NCBI RefSeq assembly: GCF_037042905.1
Contig: NC_087256.1
Location: 28,422,001 to 28,486,000 of the forward strand
Origin: Lytechinus pictus
Lineage: Eukaryota; Echinodermata; Echinoidea; Temnopleuroida; Toxopneustidae
DNA: 64,000 nucleotides
Reading direction: 5' to 3'
Below the pieces are notes generated by a model. The model was not told where the DNA came from. It saw only the letters and a list, made by a program, of their open reading frames with translations, and did not search any database. Both the position numbers and the translations under genes were made by a program. Of the stretch, positions 1 through 12,122 are shown in pieces (position 1 is the first letter of the stretch; each line of letters begins with the position of its first letter).

Positions 1-1648
1 ACGTGAATGATTACAATCAAAGATAGAGCCTAACAATACCTGAGTCCGGTAACACAAAAGTTAGCGATTAATCGTACGCTTGCTGTTCATGATTAATTGT
101 TCATTTTAGTTAATGCAATAAATCGTAAAAAGTGTTGTACATGCCCCAGATGTCAAGCGAAACATCACACATTGCTTCTTCTCATATACTTGGCTTTTCA
201 AATATCACCAGGGCCGAATTCCAGCTATGACGTACATGTTTGAAAACATCTATCAGTGTACATGAATGCATCATTATCCTTGTTTATAAGCTTTAAGTTT
301 TGTTGCTAGGGAGAATAAGATTTTCTCTCTTTTTTTAATTGGATTTGAATTTTAAGATTAGTTCTAACATGATTTCTGAGATGAGTTCTTTTTTTTTTTT
401 GCTTATCTGAAATCTGGACAGAATACGTCACATTATACGTGAATGGTTACAATCAAAGTTTAGCTCCTAACAATACCTGAGTCCCGTACCACAAAAGTTA
501 GCGATTAATCGTACGCTTGCTTTTCATGATTAATTGTTCATTTTAGTTAATGCAATAAATCGTAAAGAGTAATGTACATGCCCCAGGTGTCAAGCGAAAC
601 ATCACACATTGCTTCTTCTCATAGTTGGCTTTTCAAATATCACCAGGGCCGCCGAATTCCAGCTATGACGTACATGTTTGAAAACATCTATCAGTGTACA
701 TGAATGCATCATTATCCTTGTTTATAAGCTTTAAGTTTTGTTGCTAGGGAGAATAAGATTTTCTCTCTTTTTTTAATTGGATTTGAATTTTAAGATTAGT
801 TCTAACATGATTTCTGAGATGAGTTCTTTTTTTTTTTTGCTTATCTGAAATCTGGACAGAATACGTCACATTATACGTGAATGGTTACAATCAAAGTTTA
901 GCTCCTAACAATACCTGAGTCACGTAAGACAAAAGTTAGCGATTAATCGTACGCTTGCTTTTTACGATGAATTATTATACATTGTATAGTCAATGCAATA
1001 AATCTTTTTTTTTTTAATGTTGCACGTGCCCTAGATGTCATGCGAAAGAGCACATATTTGCTTCTTCTCATACTTTGCTTTTCAAATATCTCCAGGGCCG
1101 AATTCCAGCTATGACGTACATGTTTGAAAACATCTATATAATCCTTGTTTATAAGCTCCAAGTTTGGTTGCTAGGGAGAATAAGGGTTTTCTTGTTTATT
1201 TAAAGTGGATTTGAATTTTAAGATGAGTTCTGAGATTAGTTCTAACATGTCTAAGATGAGATCTTCTTTTTTTACTTATCTGAAATATGCACAGAATACG
1301 TCACATCGCGAGAAAGGTTACAAAATACAATCAAAGATAGCTCCTAACAATACCTGAGTCCCGGAACACAAAAGTTAGCGATTAATCGTACGCTTGCTTT
1401 TCATGATTAATTGTTCATTTTAGTTAATGCAATAAATCGTAAAAAGTGTTGTACATGCCCCAGATGTCAAGCGAAACATCACACATTGCTTCTTCTCATA
1501 TACTTGGCTTTTCAAATATCACCAGGGCCGCCGAATTCCAGCTATGACGTACATGTTTGAAAACATCTTTCAGTATACATGAATGCATCATTATCCTTGT
1601 TTATAAGCTCCAAGTTTGGTTGCTAGGGAGAATAAGGGTTTTCTTGTT
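1..1648. repeat. Satellite-like tandem array, unit about 436 bp, nearly four copies
   Basis: Four head-to-tail copies start near 1 (cut by the window edge or the array edge), 437, 875 and about 1306. Each carries the blocks GTTAGCGATTAATCGTACGC, CCAGCTATGACGTACATG and GTTGCTAGGGAGAATAAG in the same order. Copies 1 and 2 are nearly identical. Copy 3 has small deletions and substitutions, and copy 4 stops within the unit near 1648. A 72-codon reverse frame inside copy 3 is not kept in the other copies, so it is not a gene. Part of the unit resembles one arm of an inverted-repeat element at 41059-41191. Confidence 0.9.
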
Positions 1649-1830
1649 TGATTTTGGTTGCCATTAAGAAGTATTTGAATTTAGGTTATGATAGAAGTTG
1701 ACTAAACCTTTGCAGGATTTCATCGAGGAATGATTTTACCATTTAGGTAAAAATTTTCTACAATGATGTCACGTATTGCATATTGTGTATATTTTGTGAA
1801 GGATGCAAAACTCAAGTTTGTAGGTTTCAT

Positions 1831-2569
1831 CATGGACCTATGAAGAGATGGACATTCATCGCTTAGATAATGAATTCACTAACAGGTGACGGTAATTGTC
1901 ATCTGAATAACATTCTCTTCATACTAGTCTTCTTTGGTCCTATGATCGTCACCGTGAGAAGGGACTGAATTAGTTCGCTATTGGACATTTATATTTCACA
2001 AATTATATGCGCAGTTGATAGAAAATCAATGAAATAATGGATAATCGATGTGCAGTTTTTGTTTACCTTTGTTAATCTTAGTTCCATGTGTTTTATTTGG
2101 GGAAATGTCTGCATATTTTGATATAGAGGCAATATTGTGATTGAATGTTTACCATTTAAAATTCAATTTTCCCAAGTTTCTCCATAATATTCCAGATATA
2201 CGTGGCACATAACATGTGTAGATCGTGTATCTTTCAATGTTATTGAGGTCCTTATGTGTGAGCGGTAGTTAGCGGATCGAATAATATCATATTTTATATC
2301 ATAAAAATCGTCTGCTTCTCAAGTTTGCTGATCCATATATGAAGCAAATTGACTGAAAGGCACATACTGAAACAGGGGATCAGCCAACAAAAGTCAAGAC
2401 CGGGAAACTGTTCCGTCTTTGAGTGATCAGATACCCTTGGTAGTCATGGTAATTGCTATTGTTACAACACCTGTATGTTCTCATTAAGATGCGCATAACC
2501 AGGTGACGGTGACTATCATTGGGTCAAAGAAATGCTCGCGTTAATCGTCCATCTCTTCATAGGTCCATG
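1831..2569. mobile_element. Probable non-autonomous DNA transposon with 23-bp inverted ends
   Basis: A perfect 23-base inverted repeat, containing GGACCTATGAAGAGATGGAC, lies at 1831-1853 and 2547-2569. The interior of about 690 bases is AT-rich with no credible reading frame. A second motif, AGGTGACGGT, occurs just inside both ends in direct orientation, which suggests a composite history. This fits a MITE or a deleted DNA transposon. Target duplications were not identified. Confidence 0.55.
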
Positions 2570-3304
2570 GTTTCATCAGATCAAAGATGTGCATAACAAG
2601 GTAAGAGTTTTTTGTTTTGTTGAAAATGGTGTTTAAATCTTCATTGGTCATAAACATGATACATAGGAGTCAGCTATCGGGTCATCCATCGTGGTCAGAC
2701 TGCCTCCCCGAAAAAAAAAAATGCATGTGCATGTATAGGAATGCGAGTATTAGGAACTGAATAAGTGTATAGTATTGTGTATAGTGTATAGTAACTACAT
2801 TTCATTTTCTCACTATATAGCGCGTAAAGTAAAACATTGGCCTTGTATTCCGGGAATTAAAACGGTTTGGAAGTTTTTTAATATTTTGTTTTATTTATCT
2901 TTAAAGAAGAACTATGTTCATAGAATTATGCCATCTTCCTCTGACTCGGAGTTGGCGTATATCATACAATCGTCACCGAAAAATATTTACCCTTTAGTTT
3001 GAGGGTGATAATATGGCAAGTCATAGGTGAGAAAGAGGATTGGACCGATGGCATTGCCTTGCGGGACACAAGGTGAAACTACACAGGTTTGAAGATTGAT
3101 CCATTCAGTCCAACTCCAATGGAATACTACAATAGGTGGCAACTGCATGGCAAATCAAATGGCTCTACACAAGGACTGAATTTGATTTGATAACACTTTA
3201 TTGAAATCGCAATAAAGGAAAAAAGTCAATACAGAACATAATAAAGATTAAGACAGGCCCAGGTCATGACACCTTACTGTCAATGCAGGGATGCAATGTT
3301 TAAA
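2570..3304. other. Intergenic, nothing recognised
   Basis: AT-rich DNA. The 75-codon forward frame at 2775-3002 has no recognisable motif and non-coding composition, and I do not treat it as a gene. A short poly-A run lies at 2710-2720. Confidence 0.6.
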
Positions 3305-3547
3305 AATTTAATGTACAGTTTCGATGTAAGTTTTAAAATTTAGTTATCAGGCAAAAATTATCGGCAAAAGGTGTCGTTATGATCTGTAACCATAAGAAGC
3401 CGAGTAAACCTTCAAAAATTGAAATTTAAAATTTAATTTACAGTTTCGATGTAAGTTTTATCATTAGTTATCAGGCAAAAATTTGCGGCAAAAGGTGTCG
3501 TTATGATCCGTAACCATAAGCCGAGTTAACCTTCAAAAATTGAAATT
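3305..3547. repeat. Two-copy tandem duplication, period about 125 bp
   Basis: CAGTTTCGATGTAAG recurs at 3316 and 3441. The following blocks (TTATCAGGCAAAAAT, GGCAAAAGGTGTCGTTATGA, CCTTCAAAAATTGAAAT) are repeated in order with small indels. No coding content is seen. Confidence 0.85.
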
Positions 3548-5140
3548 ATTGGATCGAAAAACATACTGAAAATTAATAGAGAGAGAGAGTGTCCCCCTGA
3601 AAATGCCCTTCCGAAATTTAGACTCGTTTTAAATCCAACCTTTAGTAATTACTCCTAAGAAAGTGAGCTGTACAAATTCTTCATAAACTGTTGAATTGAA
3701 TTCTATACTTGAAGAATGTATATATTGATGTTTGCTTTGTTCTTTTTAATATATTATTTCAATGTAAAATTGTGCGTGAAACAAACAACCGTAATGCAAG
3801 GATTTCTAAGCCTTGGTTTACAGCCAATGAAAGTTTTCACAGAGCATAAACAGATATAATGACCTCGTGCGTGTATCAGTGAAACCATAAATAATTTTTA
3901 ATAAGAAGTGTATAGTCTGTTCATGCCAAATACCCTTGCCACGACACTTAAAAACACTCCATGTTCTTGTTTATGATGTAGGTGTTAAAAATCTAATTTT
4001 ATCCCAAACCTCAGAAAGAGATTACTTGATAATGATAAAGGACCCCCGCCCCCCCCCCCCCTCGTAGTATATTATTTACTGTGAATATTACAAGGCTTCC
4101 ACTGCTTTTCGTTTTGTTCTTACTCTAAAAATATAGCCGTGAAAATATGATGAATTGTTCTTCTTCTAGATATCTTATTTATCTATTTCTAGAATTTATA
4201 GTGCAAATTACTGGAAGAAACTTTATCACCATGCATTCCGTGTGCCTTTTATGGGATGATTAAGAATTTCGTCAGACATTAAATTTCTTTATTACCATAA
4301 CGAGGGGTTTTATCACCTTAAATAGTGGCGATTGCCAAAACGAATCGATCGTTATACATGCAAATTTTCTTATAAAATCCTTTATAAAGAGGGGGTTTTC
4401 CGTATGAACTGAAATTGTGTTGCATAAACCTCCAGTATTATGAAATGGTTATTTGGATCATCTGCGTGGGAGAAATCGGTCAGACACAGATCCCTTTTCC
4501 GGTTTTGATGTCAATGGATGATAAGTATAACAATTGTTATATATGCGCTATACACAAAAGTATCACAGCGCTTACTATTGTCAGACATATCAATATAAAT
4601 CTTGAGTAACAAAAAAAATATATGAAATAATTTGTGTACATTAAGTTGAATCACCTATTTGCATTCTCAGCTGCGTCAGGCGAGGACTGGCGGCCTTTTG
4701 CTTGATGCTCCGTTCACCAACAATTTAAGGGACAGGCCTGGTCGGCACATCATTCACAGAAGCTCTAGTAGTACTTGAGGCCACCTATAAAATAGTACCA
4801 GGTCCCAGATGGGTTAGCCAGTCAAACCAAATAGGTATTATACCATCCCACCCCTATAGATTTCATGTTCAGTGAGCACCTTTACATTCATGAATTCGGC
4901 CGACCAGAACTCTCATTGGCTAACAATGACTTTTGTAAAACAACAATAGGAATTTAAAAGAACTAACAAGAGAGACCAAATCCGGAGTTTTGGATTAGCT
5001 GAAACGTTATTCTGAAAGAGTTGTGTCTCTACGTGTTTTTATCAAAGAATAATTCGGTAAAAATTTGTCTCATAGTGCGACAAAGACATGTCTTCGCGTT
5101 TTGGTCTTTCGAATGGGGTGGTATTAGGCAGTTTTTTTTT
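3548..5140. other. Intergenic, low-complexity islands only
   Basis: Contains a short GA run near 3580 and a poly-C run at about 4045-4062. The frames of 60-94 codons here have no family resemblance. No splice-flanked conserved exon was found on either strand. Confidence 0.55.
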
Positions 5141-5410
5141 CGCACCGCGGTACAGAACACTTTCAAGCCATTCATGACAAAGAGCAGCCAAGAAGTCTTT
5201 GTCGAAAATTAGTGAATCAAAACAGCAGTTTCGTCCTAGACGCTGGGCTAACGACATATTTGCAATTTTTCGTCTGCTCAGAAACTTAGGAGAAAACAGC
5301 TGTTCCGGTTCACCAATTTTCGACAAAGACCTCCCAGCTGTTCATTGTGATTGGACGGGCATTTTCAATAGATTTACTGTTTTTTTTTTATTTGTTCTGC
5401 GTCGCGGTGC
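5141..5410. mobile_element. MITE, family with CGCACCGCGG ends (copy 1)
   Basis: The terminal inverted repeats are CGCACCGCGGTACAGAAC at 5141-5158 and its near-complement GTTCTGCGTCGCGGTGC at 5394-5410. Inside lies a second, longer palindrome: GTCTTTGTCGAAAATTAG near 5196 against its complement near 5313-5331. This leaves a nested hairpin. The frames reading through it in both directions mirror each other and come from the palindrome. Related copies lie at 7820-8102 and 43747-43945. Confidence 0.8.
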
Positions 5411-5944
5411 AAAAGCTCAATATTGTCACAACACCTAATGTCAACTTTGTAGAGAATCGCCTCCCACACTCTACAGGGAACAAAAATCTCACGAAATCCC
5501 CTGCATGCTTATGACTCACTTTTGTTTGATTTTTAAAGCCGTTTTACTCACAAAAGGTTAAAAAGTGACCTATAATTAATCACTTTGCCACCTTTAAATG
5601 ACTTTTAAAACGCAAACATTGTAGTCGAAAAGTGGAAGATAAAGACACGCTATAAATGCATTTTTTTTAAGGGGGGATTCCCTCCAACCAGTGGTTCCCT
5701 TTTCCCACCATGAACTTTTCAGTGAATGCGCTTCAATCAATCTTATTTGTAGTGTAACAAACAAAAAGCTGGATATTTATATGAACCTTTTGAAATCTCT
5801 CATTGATCTTTCATGCATGGCCGATAGTCCGATACGTTGTTAACTACAGCACACACATACCATTACACTCATAAAACTGATGCCAATTATATACGGAAGC
5901 TTGAAAGTGCCATCTGCTTGAAGAGATATTTTATCTGCCCATGT
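5411..5944. other. Intergenic, nothing recognised
   Basis: AT-rich DNA between a MITE and the truncated LINE. The N-terminal part of the open frame that begins at 5837 shows no reverse transcriptase similarity until about 5950, so it is probably flanking DNA read through by chance. Confidence 0.5.
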
Positions 5945-7094
5945 CGACTTTTTAGAGTAACTGATGACTGGTACCATGCAATTGATAAGAAAGAGTATAC
6001 CGGTGCGGTGTTTGTCGATCTCAAAAAGGCTTTCGACACCGTAGACTGGGGGATTCTTCTAACGAAGCTTACTAATATCGGGTTAAAGGGTACTCCATTG
6101 CTATGGATGGAAAGTTACTTGACCGACAGAATTTGTAGGACGCTTGTCAACTCTGAGCTTTCTGCAGAATCTAACATTACCTGCGGAGTCCCGCAAGGTT
6201 CACTGCTAGGACCACTATTTTTCATCATGTACATAAATGATTTAATGGACTGTGTGAAATCATGTCAGGTTCAATTGTACGCCGATGACACGGTTCTTTA
6301 CTTTTCTCACCCATCTATCCAAAACGTAGAGTCAGCTCTTAACTCCGACCTGGAGAATGTTCATAAGTGGATGAATAATAATAAACTGAGTGTCAATTGT
6401 AATAAAACAGAATGCATCCTAATCGGAAGTAAACATATGCTTGCTAAATGCAATGTCTTGAATGTAACATTAAACAAATCCCGTATAAACCAAGTGCGTG
6501 AATTTAAGTACTTAGGACTGATCTGTGATGAAACTTTGACCTGGAATAAAAATATCGAAAACTAGTCCAGAAAGTAAGTAAGATGGTTGGTTTTCTAGGA
6601 CGATTAAGACGCTCGTTGAATGAATCAGTTGTAAACTCGATTTATAAGTCTCTTATACTCCCATATTTTGATTATGGCGATGTAATATACAGCTCAGCAT
6701 GTAATAAATATATCAAACAACTCCAGAAGGTACAGAACAGAGCAGCTCGTATCATATTAAGAGTAAAACCAGAGTCACACATATCTGTCGCTGAGTTGCA
6801 TAATTCTCTGGGCTGGCAATTTCTTAACAAAATGAGAAATCAGCATTGTATTGTTTTTATGTACAAGGTAATGCACGAACTAACTCCACGGTCGCACCTC
6901 AATATTACTCTTCTCGTTATGGCGAAAAACTACTTTTACCTAAACCACGGACAGAATTCCTTAAGAAATCCTTTAAATATAGAGGTGCCAAGGTATATAA
7001 TGCCCTACCTTTGGACTTAAAATTGTCTCCTACCATAAACAATTTCAAAACCAAATTATCATCTCACTTCGGTGACCTGCTTACCTTGTCATAA
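5945..7094 (+). pseudogene. LINE reverse transcriptase, truncated and frameshifted
   Basis: The first segment (to a stop at 6565) contains the palm motifs of a non-LTR reverse transcriptase. These are block A (FVDLKKAFDTVDW), the block with GVPQGSLLGPLFF, and the catalytic YADD within LYADDTVLYFS. They are followed by thumb-like sequence ending near LGLICDETLTWNKNI. Similarity continues in a second frame from about 6583 (NRAARIILRV and a motif around YKVMHELTP), then in a third frame from about 6846 to the stop at 7094. At least two frameshifts plus the missing N-terminal half make it non-functional, although the catalytic motifs are intact. In living relatives this enzyme primes cDNA synthesis on nicked chromosomal DNA. 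The jockey/CR1 placement rests on motif style, not on a tree. Confidence 0.85.
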
Positions 7095-7810
7095 AGTCAA
7101 TACTGTATTTTATTTTTCTTTTTTTTTCTTTTCCCCTTTTCCTTTTTTTCTTCCCATTTCCCCATTGTTCTTTGAACAAACTTTAAATTACTAACTGACT
7201 TTAAGCTTATTCCACTAAATAGTTCCACAAAGCGCATTCTCCTTTTCGGTCTTTTATTTCTTACTGGTCATATGAATCAAATTAGTGCATATACATGTTT
7301 TTATATATTTATTCCGATGTTGTCTCAATGCAATCTGTACTTTTATCCTGAATTCTATTCAATATTTTTACGCTCTTACTGTTGCCCTCTTAAAATTGTA
7401 TGCGTGAACCAGAATCAGTTCACAATGATTACATATTCATTTTTATACAATGTATATTCATATTATTCATTTTATTATTCCTTGCTCCTTGTGAAAACCT
7501 TTTTCAATAACGTGATAGCAGCCTAATTCATTCAATTCTTTCATTTTAAAAATATTTAGTGTAAATTCTTGCCAAACTATTTAATTTTATGATCTTTTCT
7601 TATTAGTAACAACATATATCATGTAATTTTTGTTATTTTGTTTGATTTACCGTATATGTTATACTTCTTTCATATGTGTTTACTTTTTACTTTGTATTGT
7701 ATATGGACCCCATGGAAGAACAGTATAGTCATGTCGACTAAACTGAAAATGGGCTATCCATCCGTTTTGCTTTTTTGTATTTTTATACTAATATATACTG
7801 TAGAGATATT
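5945..7810 (+). mobile_element. 5'-truncated non-LTR retrotransposon (jockey/CR1-like LINE)
   Basis: This is a dead LINE copy. Reverse transcriptase similarity begins abruptly just before catalytic block A. The first palm motifs and the whole endonuclease half are absent, which is the usual result of incomplete reverse transcription. The coding part ends at 7094. A T- and AT-rich 3' tail follows to about 7810, including a block reading ACCCCATGGAAGAACAG that resembles LINE 3' UTRs. The right end directly abuts a MITE at 7820. The 3' limit is approximate, and target duplications were not found. Confidence 0.7.
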
Positions 7811-7819
7811 AGGAGTTTT

Positions 7820-8102
7820 CGCACCGCGGCGCAGAACGAATTTTAATACACGGCTTATGCATTGAAAATACAAGTGAATTCACAATGTAAAGCCGGGAGG
7901 TCAATAATTGGTGGATCGGAACAGCATGCAGTTTCGTCCTTCGTTTCGGAGCTGACGAAAAATTGCAAATGGTTGATTATCCAGAGTCCAGGACGAAAGG
8001 GGTGTTTCGATTCACAAACATCGACAAAGACTATTGTCATAAACATGATGAAGGGCATTTGGCAATACTATGCTCCCGAAAGCGTTCTGCGTCATGGTTG
8101 CG
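7820..8102. mobile_element. MITE, family with CGCACCGCGG ends (copy 2)
   Basis: The left end CGCACCGCGGCGCAGAAC at 7820-7837 matches copy 1. The right end (GTTCTGCGTCATGGTTGCG, 8084-8102) is decayed. The interior keeps GCAGTTTCGTCCT and AAATTGCAAATG blocks in related form. It sits directly after the LINE tail. Confidence 0.7.
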
Positions 8103-8129
8103 GAAACTAACTATTGTGTCGAAACGACA

Positions 8130-8690
8130 CAGAGGGGAGACCTTTGGAAGGCCTTTGAAAGACCAAAAATTTGCTAGGTCTTACAGCAGTCTCCAAGATA
8201 ACTGAAATTCGTCATCTCTGTGGAATGGCTCAGAAAGACCCCTCAAAGAACTCTGAAAGACTGATGGATATTTCTTGTCCTACTGGTCTTAGACTAGTCC
8301 TACAGAGATCTTTCAATGGTCTTTCAGAGATCTTTTATGCAACAAGTGATCTTTCAGAATTCTTTCCATGGACTTTGCCTGGTCTTTCAATGATCTCTCA
8401 TAAGTCTTACAGTGATCTCCGCAAACATGTCGAAAGATCATGCAAAGACTAATAAGAACTTTGAAAGTTCATCGAAAGACCATTTTCCAGTAGACCGCTG
8501 AAAGACTGTTTTGAACCGTTTCAAAAAGTTTTGGAGATCATGGAGACCACGAAGACCATGAAAGATCCATCGGGAATCGTGAAAGACCTCGGAAATCTTT
8601 GAAAGTTCGTTGAAAGACCCATTAAAGATCAAGCAAGTTTCATGGTCCTACAGCAGTCTTTCAGAGGTCTTGCTTTCTGTGGAATGGTTG
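8130..8690. repeat. Degenerate array built on AAAGACC / GGTCTTT
   Basis: About 560 bases in which GAAAGACC, its complement GGTCTTTC, and variants such as AGATCTTT recur every 10-25 bases in both orientations. A longer direct repeat brackets the array. TCTTACAGCAGTCT with CTGTGGAATGG near 8180-8226 matches TCCTACAGCAGTCT with CTGTGGAATGG near 8645-8687. The overlapping small frames are by-products of the repeat. Confidence 0.7.
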
Positions 8691-9657
8691 TTGAAGTCGA
8701 CTTAAATTATGTTTGATGTTGCCAAGTCGACTGATTTCTTTGTCGTCGTGGCAGTGACGATAACGTAACTCGCTATGACGACATGTACTTGTTAAAAGTC
8801 GATTTGGCATAGTAAAATATCTTGCCATGATTAAAGGCTATGAAGTCGACATTGGAAGATAAAATCAGAGAGCACTTTAAGCCTTCCGATAGCCAAAGCA
8901 CACGAACTGAACAAACAGCTACACGATGGGGAACTCCTTTTTTATTGGAATGTTCCGTTTATAGCAATTCGGTGTGAGGGATCATATCTCGATAATCATT
9001 CGAGCGTCGCGGATTATGACCTAGTGGAACGAATAAAGTATTCAACGAAATGTTTCATGATCAATCTTTCAATATTTCATCTTAACAAGTGCGAATTCCT
9101 GTCAAAAGAAAGAAAATAATATAAAAACCTCATAATTGACATTGCATAGATTCAACATTTAAGTAGAAAAGAATACAGTAAAATACCAAGTAAATGCACA
9201 AAAAATAAAGGAAAGAAATCTGAGATTCATGTGACAAATTGTTATTAATGCCGATGGTGAGTTTTTTTTCTCAAATTTCTAGCTTTTAGAGCCAACAGTG
9301 AATATACCATCTATTTAATCAAAAGGCGTTTTTGCATTTTAAAAAACCTTGTGAGATATTTGCCTGGCATAGCAATAATCACTCTTTGAAGACTAGTTTA
9401 TAAGCACTGTAATAATGTGAGTAAGCACGTCGAAATTGATTTTATTTCATTTCCCATTCTCTACTTTTTCCATTTTTATTATTTTTCCAGTTTTTGGGCT
9501 ATTTTTTTTTATTCAATAGTGAATATAATTAGTCGGGAATCCCCCCCTCCCCTCAACGTTGGCTTGACATTCGTGGCATTTCAACAGTCATCTCAATTGA
9601 AACAATAACAGGAAACCGATTGTCATTAATTCAGCGATCTCTTGGTGGTGCAAAACC
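8691..9657. other. Intergenic, nothing recognised
   Basis: AT-rich DNA with a GTCGAC-bearing stretch near 8695-8850 and a short poly-C run near 9541. No conserved exon, RNA gene or clear repeat structure was seen. Confidence 0.5.
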
Positions 9658-9800
9658 AGAGAGCGTTTCATGAAGAGCCTTGTCAGCGATATTTAGTGAT
9701 TAATTCACTCGTATAGCCAATCAGTTGAGAGGATTCTGTATAGCTTATAACAATTGTCATTGAAAACTCACTGACAAATCTCCTCATGAAATGGCCCCCC
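9658..9800. mobile_element. Short MITE, about 143 bp
   Basis: The ends are inverted. GTTTCATGAAGAGCCTTGTC near 9665 pairs imperfectly with GACAAATCTCCTCATGAAAT near 9773-9792, and the right end is GGCCCCCC. The interior is short and AT-rich. The GTTTCATNAAG...GGCCCCC style is shared with the elements at 27132, 35124 and 56972, though the internal sequence differs. Confidence 0.65.
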
Positions 9801-10960
9801 GGTCAGAAGTGGATAAGGATGCCTCGATATGACGTCATGAAACCATTGCAGAATGATTACGCAAAGCTTGATTAGGTTCTGGTAATCCTCTAAATTGAAT
9901 GCCCCCAAATCACTAATTAAGGCTCATTCGTCATCACGTCAATTTCGGAATGAAGTCGTGGTGGGCTTGGGTTCTGGCCGGGCGAAATAGAGCGGGAAAA
10001 TATTTTCTTTTCGGGAAAGTTTCACGGTTTTCAGACGTAATTCTACACATTCTCTGATGACACTTTTGAGTGTGGTCATTTTGATGTATTGTATATCTAT
10101 TGGTAATTTTATCATGACACAAAAAAAATGGGGGCTGACAGATACTTAGGAAAAACATGCGTCGAAAAAGCATCAAAAGTGATGACGAATTGCTTGTCTT
10201 CAGCTTTTTACATTCTTCATTATTTTGTTACTTTGCTCTTTCATTCCTCATAATTATTTTATTTTATTATAATTTATTTTTCTAAAGAGGCAATTTTTGG
10301 CCAAAGTTCTTATTTTGATGTAGTGCTGTAATAAAATTCATGTTTTTATTTTATCTGCATCAATATAAATACCTTTTTTGTGGAAAGGGTTCATTGCTAT
10401 AAATTTCTTTGTCTATGTGTTATGGTCCATGAAGTCAAATCAGGAAATCGTCAGTGACTGTATGTATTCACTGTTGCGAAAACTTGAGGTACATGTAATA
10501 CCATTATTTCCTTTTGTGAATTATATTTGATATTGAATTCTCCAAATTGAAATATTATACACAATCGCCAATTTCTCGAATCATAATCGTCACACAACCT
10601 AAACAAAATTATTACTCAAACCAATATATATGAGGAACTGCTTCTTCTTCTTTTTTTCTTCTTGCATTTCAATTTCCGTGTTGCCTTGCTTTTAGTTTCT
10701 CTTAGTTTAAATTCATTTTACGAAGGACATTCTCTGGCCCGAATTTGCTTGCATATTACACATTTTTTCTGGAAAGAGCTCGTTTTCTGTGACTTTATTC
10801 ATTCATAGCACAGTCTTTAGTCTATTTTCTTTCCCCAAAATGAATTCAAATCAGGAAACTGAGAGCGACTGTTTGCATTTATGCACTGTTGCGAAAATTT
10901 GAGATATTGGATAGCACTATTGTCACGATTATTCTCCTTTGCAAGTATTCGATACTAGAT
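9801..10960. other. Intergenic with a diverged internal duplication
   Basis: The block around AATCAGGAAATCGTCAGTGACTG near 10440 recurs in diverged form near 10852, each time followed by CACTGTTGCGAAAA. This points to an old duplication of about 410 bp. A CRE-like TGACGTCA is present near 9830. No gene was recognised. Confidence 0.5.
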
Positions 10961-11103
10961 TCTCCGAATCCAAAATATTGTCTTGTTTTCCTGTAATACG
11001 CAATCCAAACTCTCAATAATTCACATACTTTGGATTCTCCTTATCCAAAATATTGTCTTGTTTTCCTGTAATACGCAATCCAAACTCAATAATTCACATA
11101 CTA
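10961..11103. repeat. Two-copy 75-bp tandem duplication
   Basis: CCAAAATATTGTCTTGTTTT and CCTGTAATACGCAATCCAAA recur in order at 10961-11035 and 11036-11103. The second copy is slightly shorter. The near identity indicates a recent event. Confidence 0.9.
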
Positions 11104-11324
11104 CATTAGCAAACATATTATTCAAGATGTTCATAGTATAGATTATTCAATTTCAAACACAGGGCTATTTTGACAATAAATCCGGAACATATACAAGCAA
11201 GTTGATTTGCTTTCAATATGTGCATATTCCATTTACCAAGAAATGAGGAAACCCCGACACTGATTTTATTTGTGTGGAACATTATGACATCTGGATAGAT
11301 AATTTTCTAACCAACACATTTTTT

Positions 11325-12122
11325 ACATTATTTTGCAGCGATCTATCATGTATATAGTGAAAATTCGTTATTATACATACTAGATAGAAGTGGATATAAA
11401 ATTGCAGATTTGCAGTTCTTATGTGCATGTTGTCCAGACCACCCCCCCCCCCTCCCGGTCAAATAGAAGGTTCCGAAGAGTTCGATATGGTTTTTTGTTT
11501 ATGTAGGACGATTTCTTTTTTTCTTATTTTTAGTTGGAAATGTGTCCTCAAGATCAGCATAATTATGGCAAATCCTTGCTTTAATAGCTTTGCATTCTTT
11601 CAAAAGCACCATGCTTTTTAAAAGAGTTCATGCTGGGTTTATCGCATACCTTCAGTTACAAAATAAACTTACAAAATGTTATTCTTGCAATTGTTGAGAA
11701 AATGTACTAATTGCGTGACATTATGAACATGAGACCTTTATTTTGCATTATTTTGCAGCGATCTATCATGTATATAGTGAAAATTCGTTTTATACATACT
11801 AGATAGAAGACCACCCCCCCCCCCCCCCCAAGGTCAAATAGAAGGTTCTGAAGAAACAAAAGAGTTCAATGTGTTTTTTATGTTGGACGATTTCTTTTTC
11901 TCTTTTTTGTTTTTGTAAATATATCCTGAAGTTTAGCATAATTATGGCAAATTCCTGCTTTATAATAGCTTTGCATTCTTTCAAAAGCATCATGCTTTTT
12001 AAAAGAGTTCATGCTGCATGGGTTTATCACATACCTTCAGTTACAAAATGAACTTACAAAATGTTATTCTTGCAATTGTTGAGAAAATGTACTTATTGCG
12101 TGACATTATGAACATGAGACCT
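11325..12122. repeat. Two-copy 420-bp direct duplication carrying poly-C runs
   Basis: TTTTGCAGCGATCTATCATG starts copy 1 at 11331 and copy 2 at 11751. Both copies continue through a poly-C run, GGTCAAATAGAAGGTTC, GGACGATTTCTTTTT, TTTCAAAAGCA and TGCGTGACATTATGAACATG. Copy 2 lacks about 30 bases before the C run, which is itself longer. Small frames in both copies encode similar but meaningless peptides. Confidence 0.9.

Noticed and set aside
3181..4200. CRISPR-like or phage-like structure
   Set aside because: The repeats are two-copy duplications in eukaryotic DNA, with no regular short repeats and spacers and no cas genes anywhere.
5042..5438. Mirror-image frames on both strands with related peptides
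   Set aside because: They are the two arms of one inverted-repeat element.
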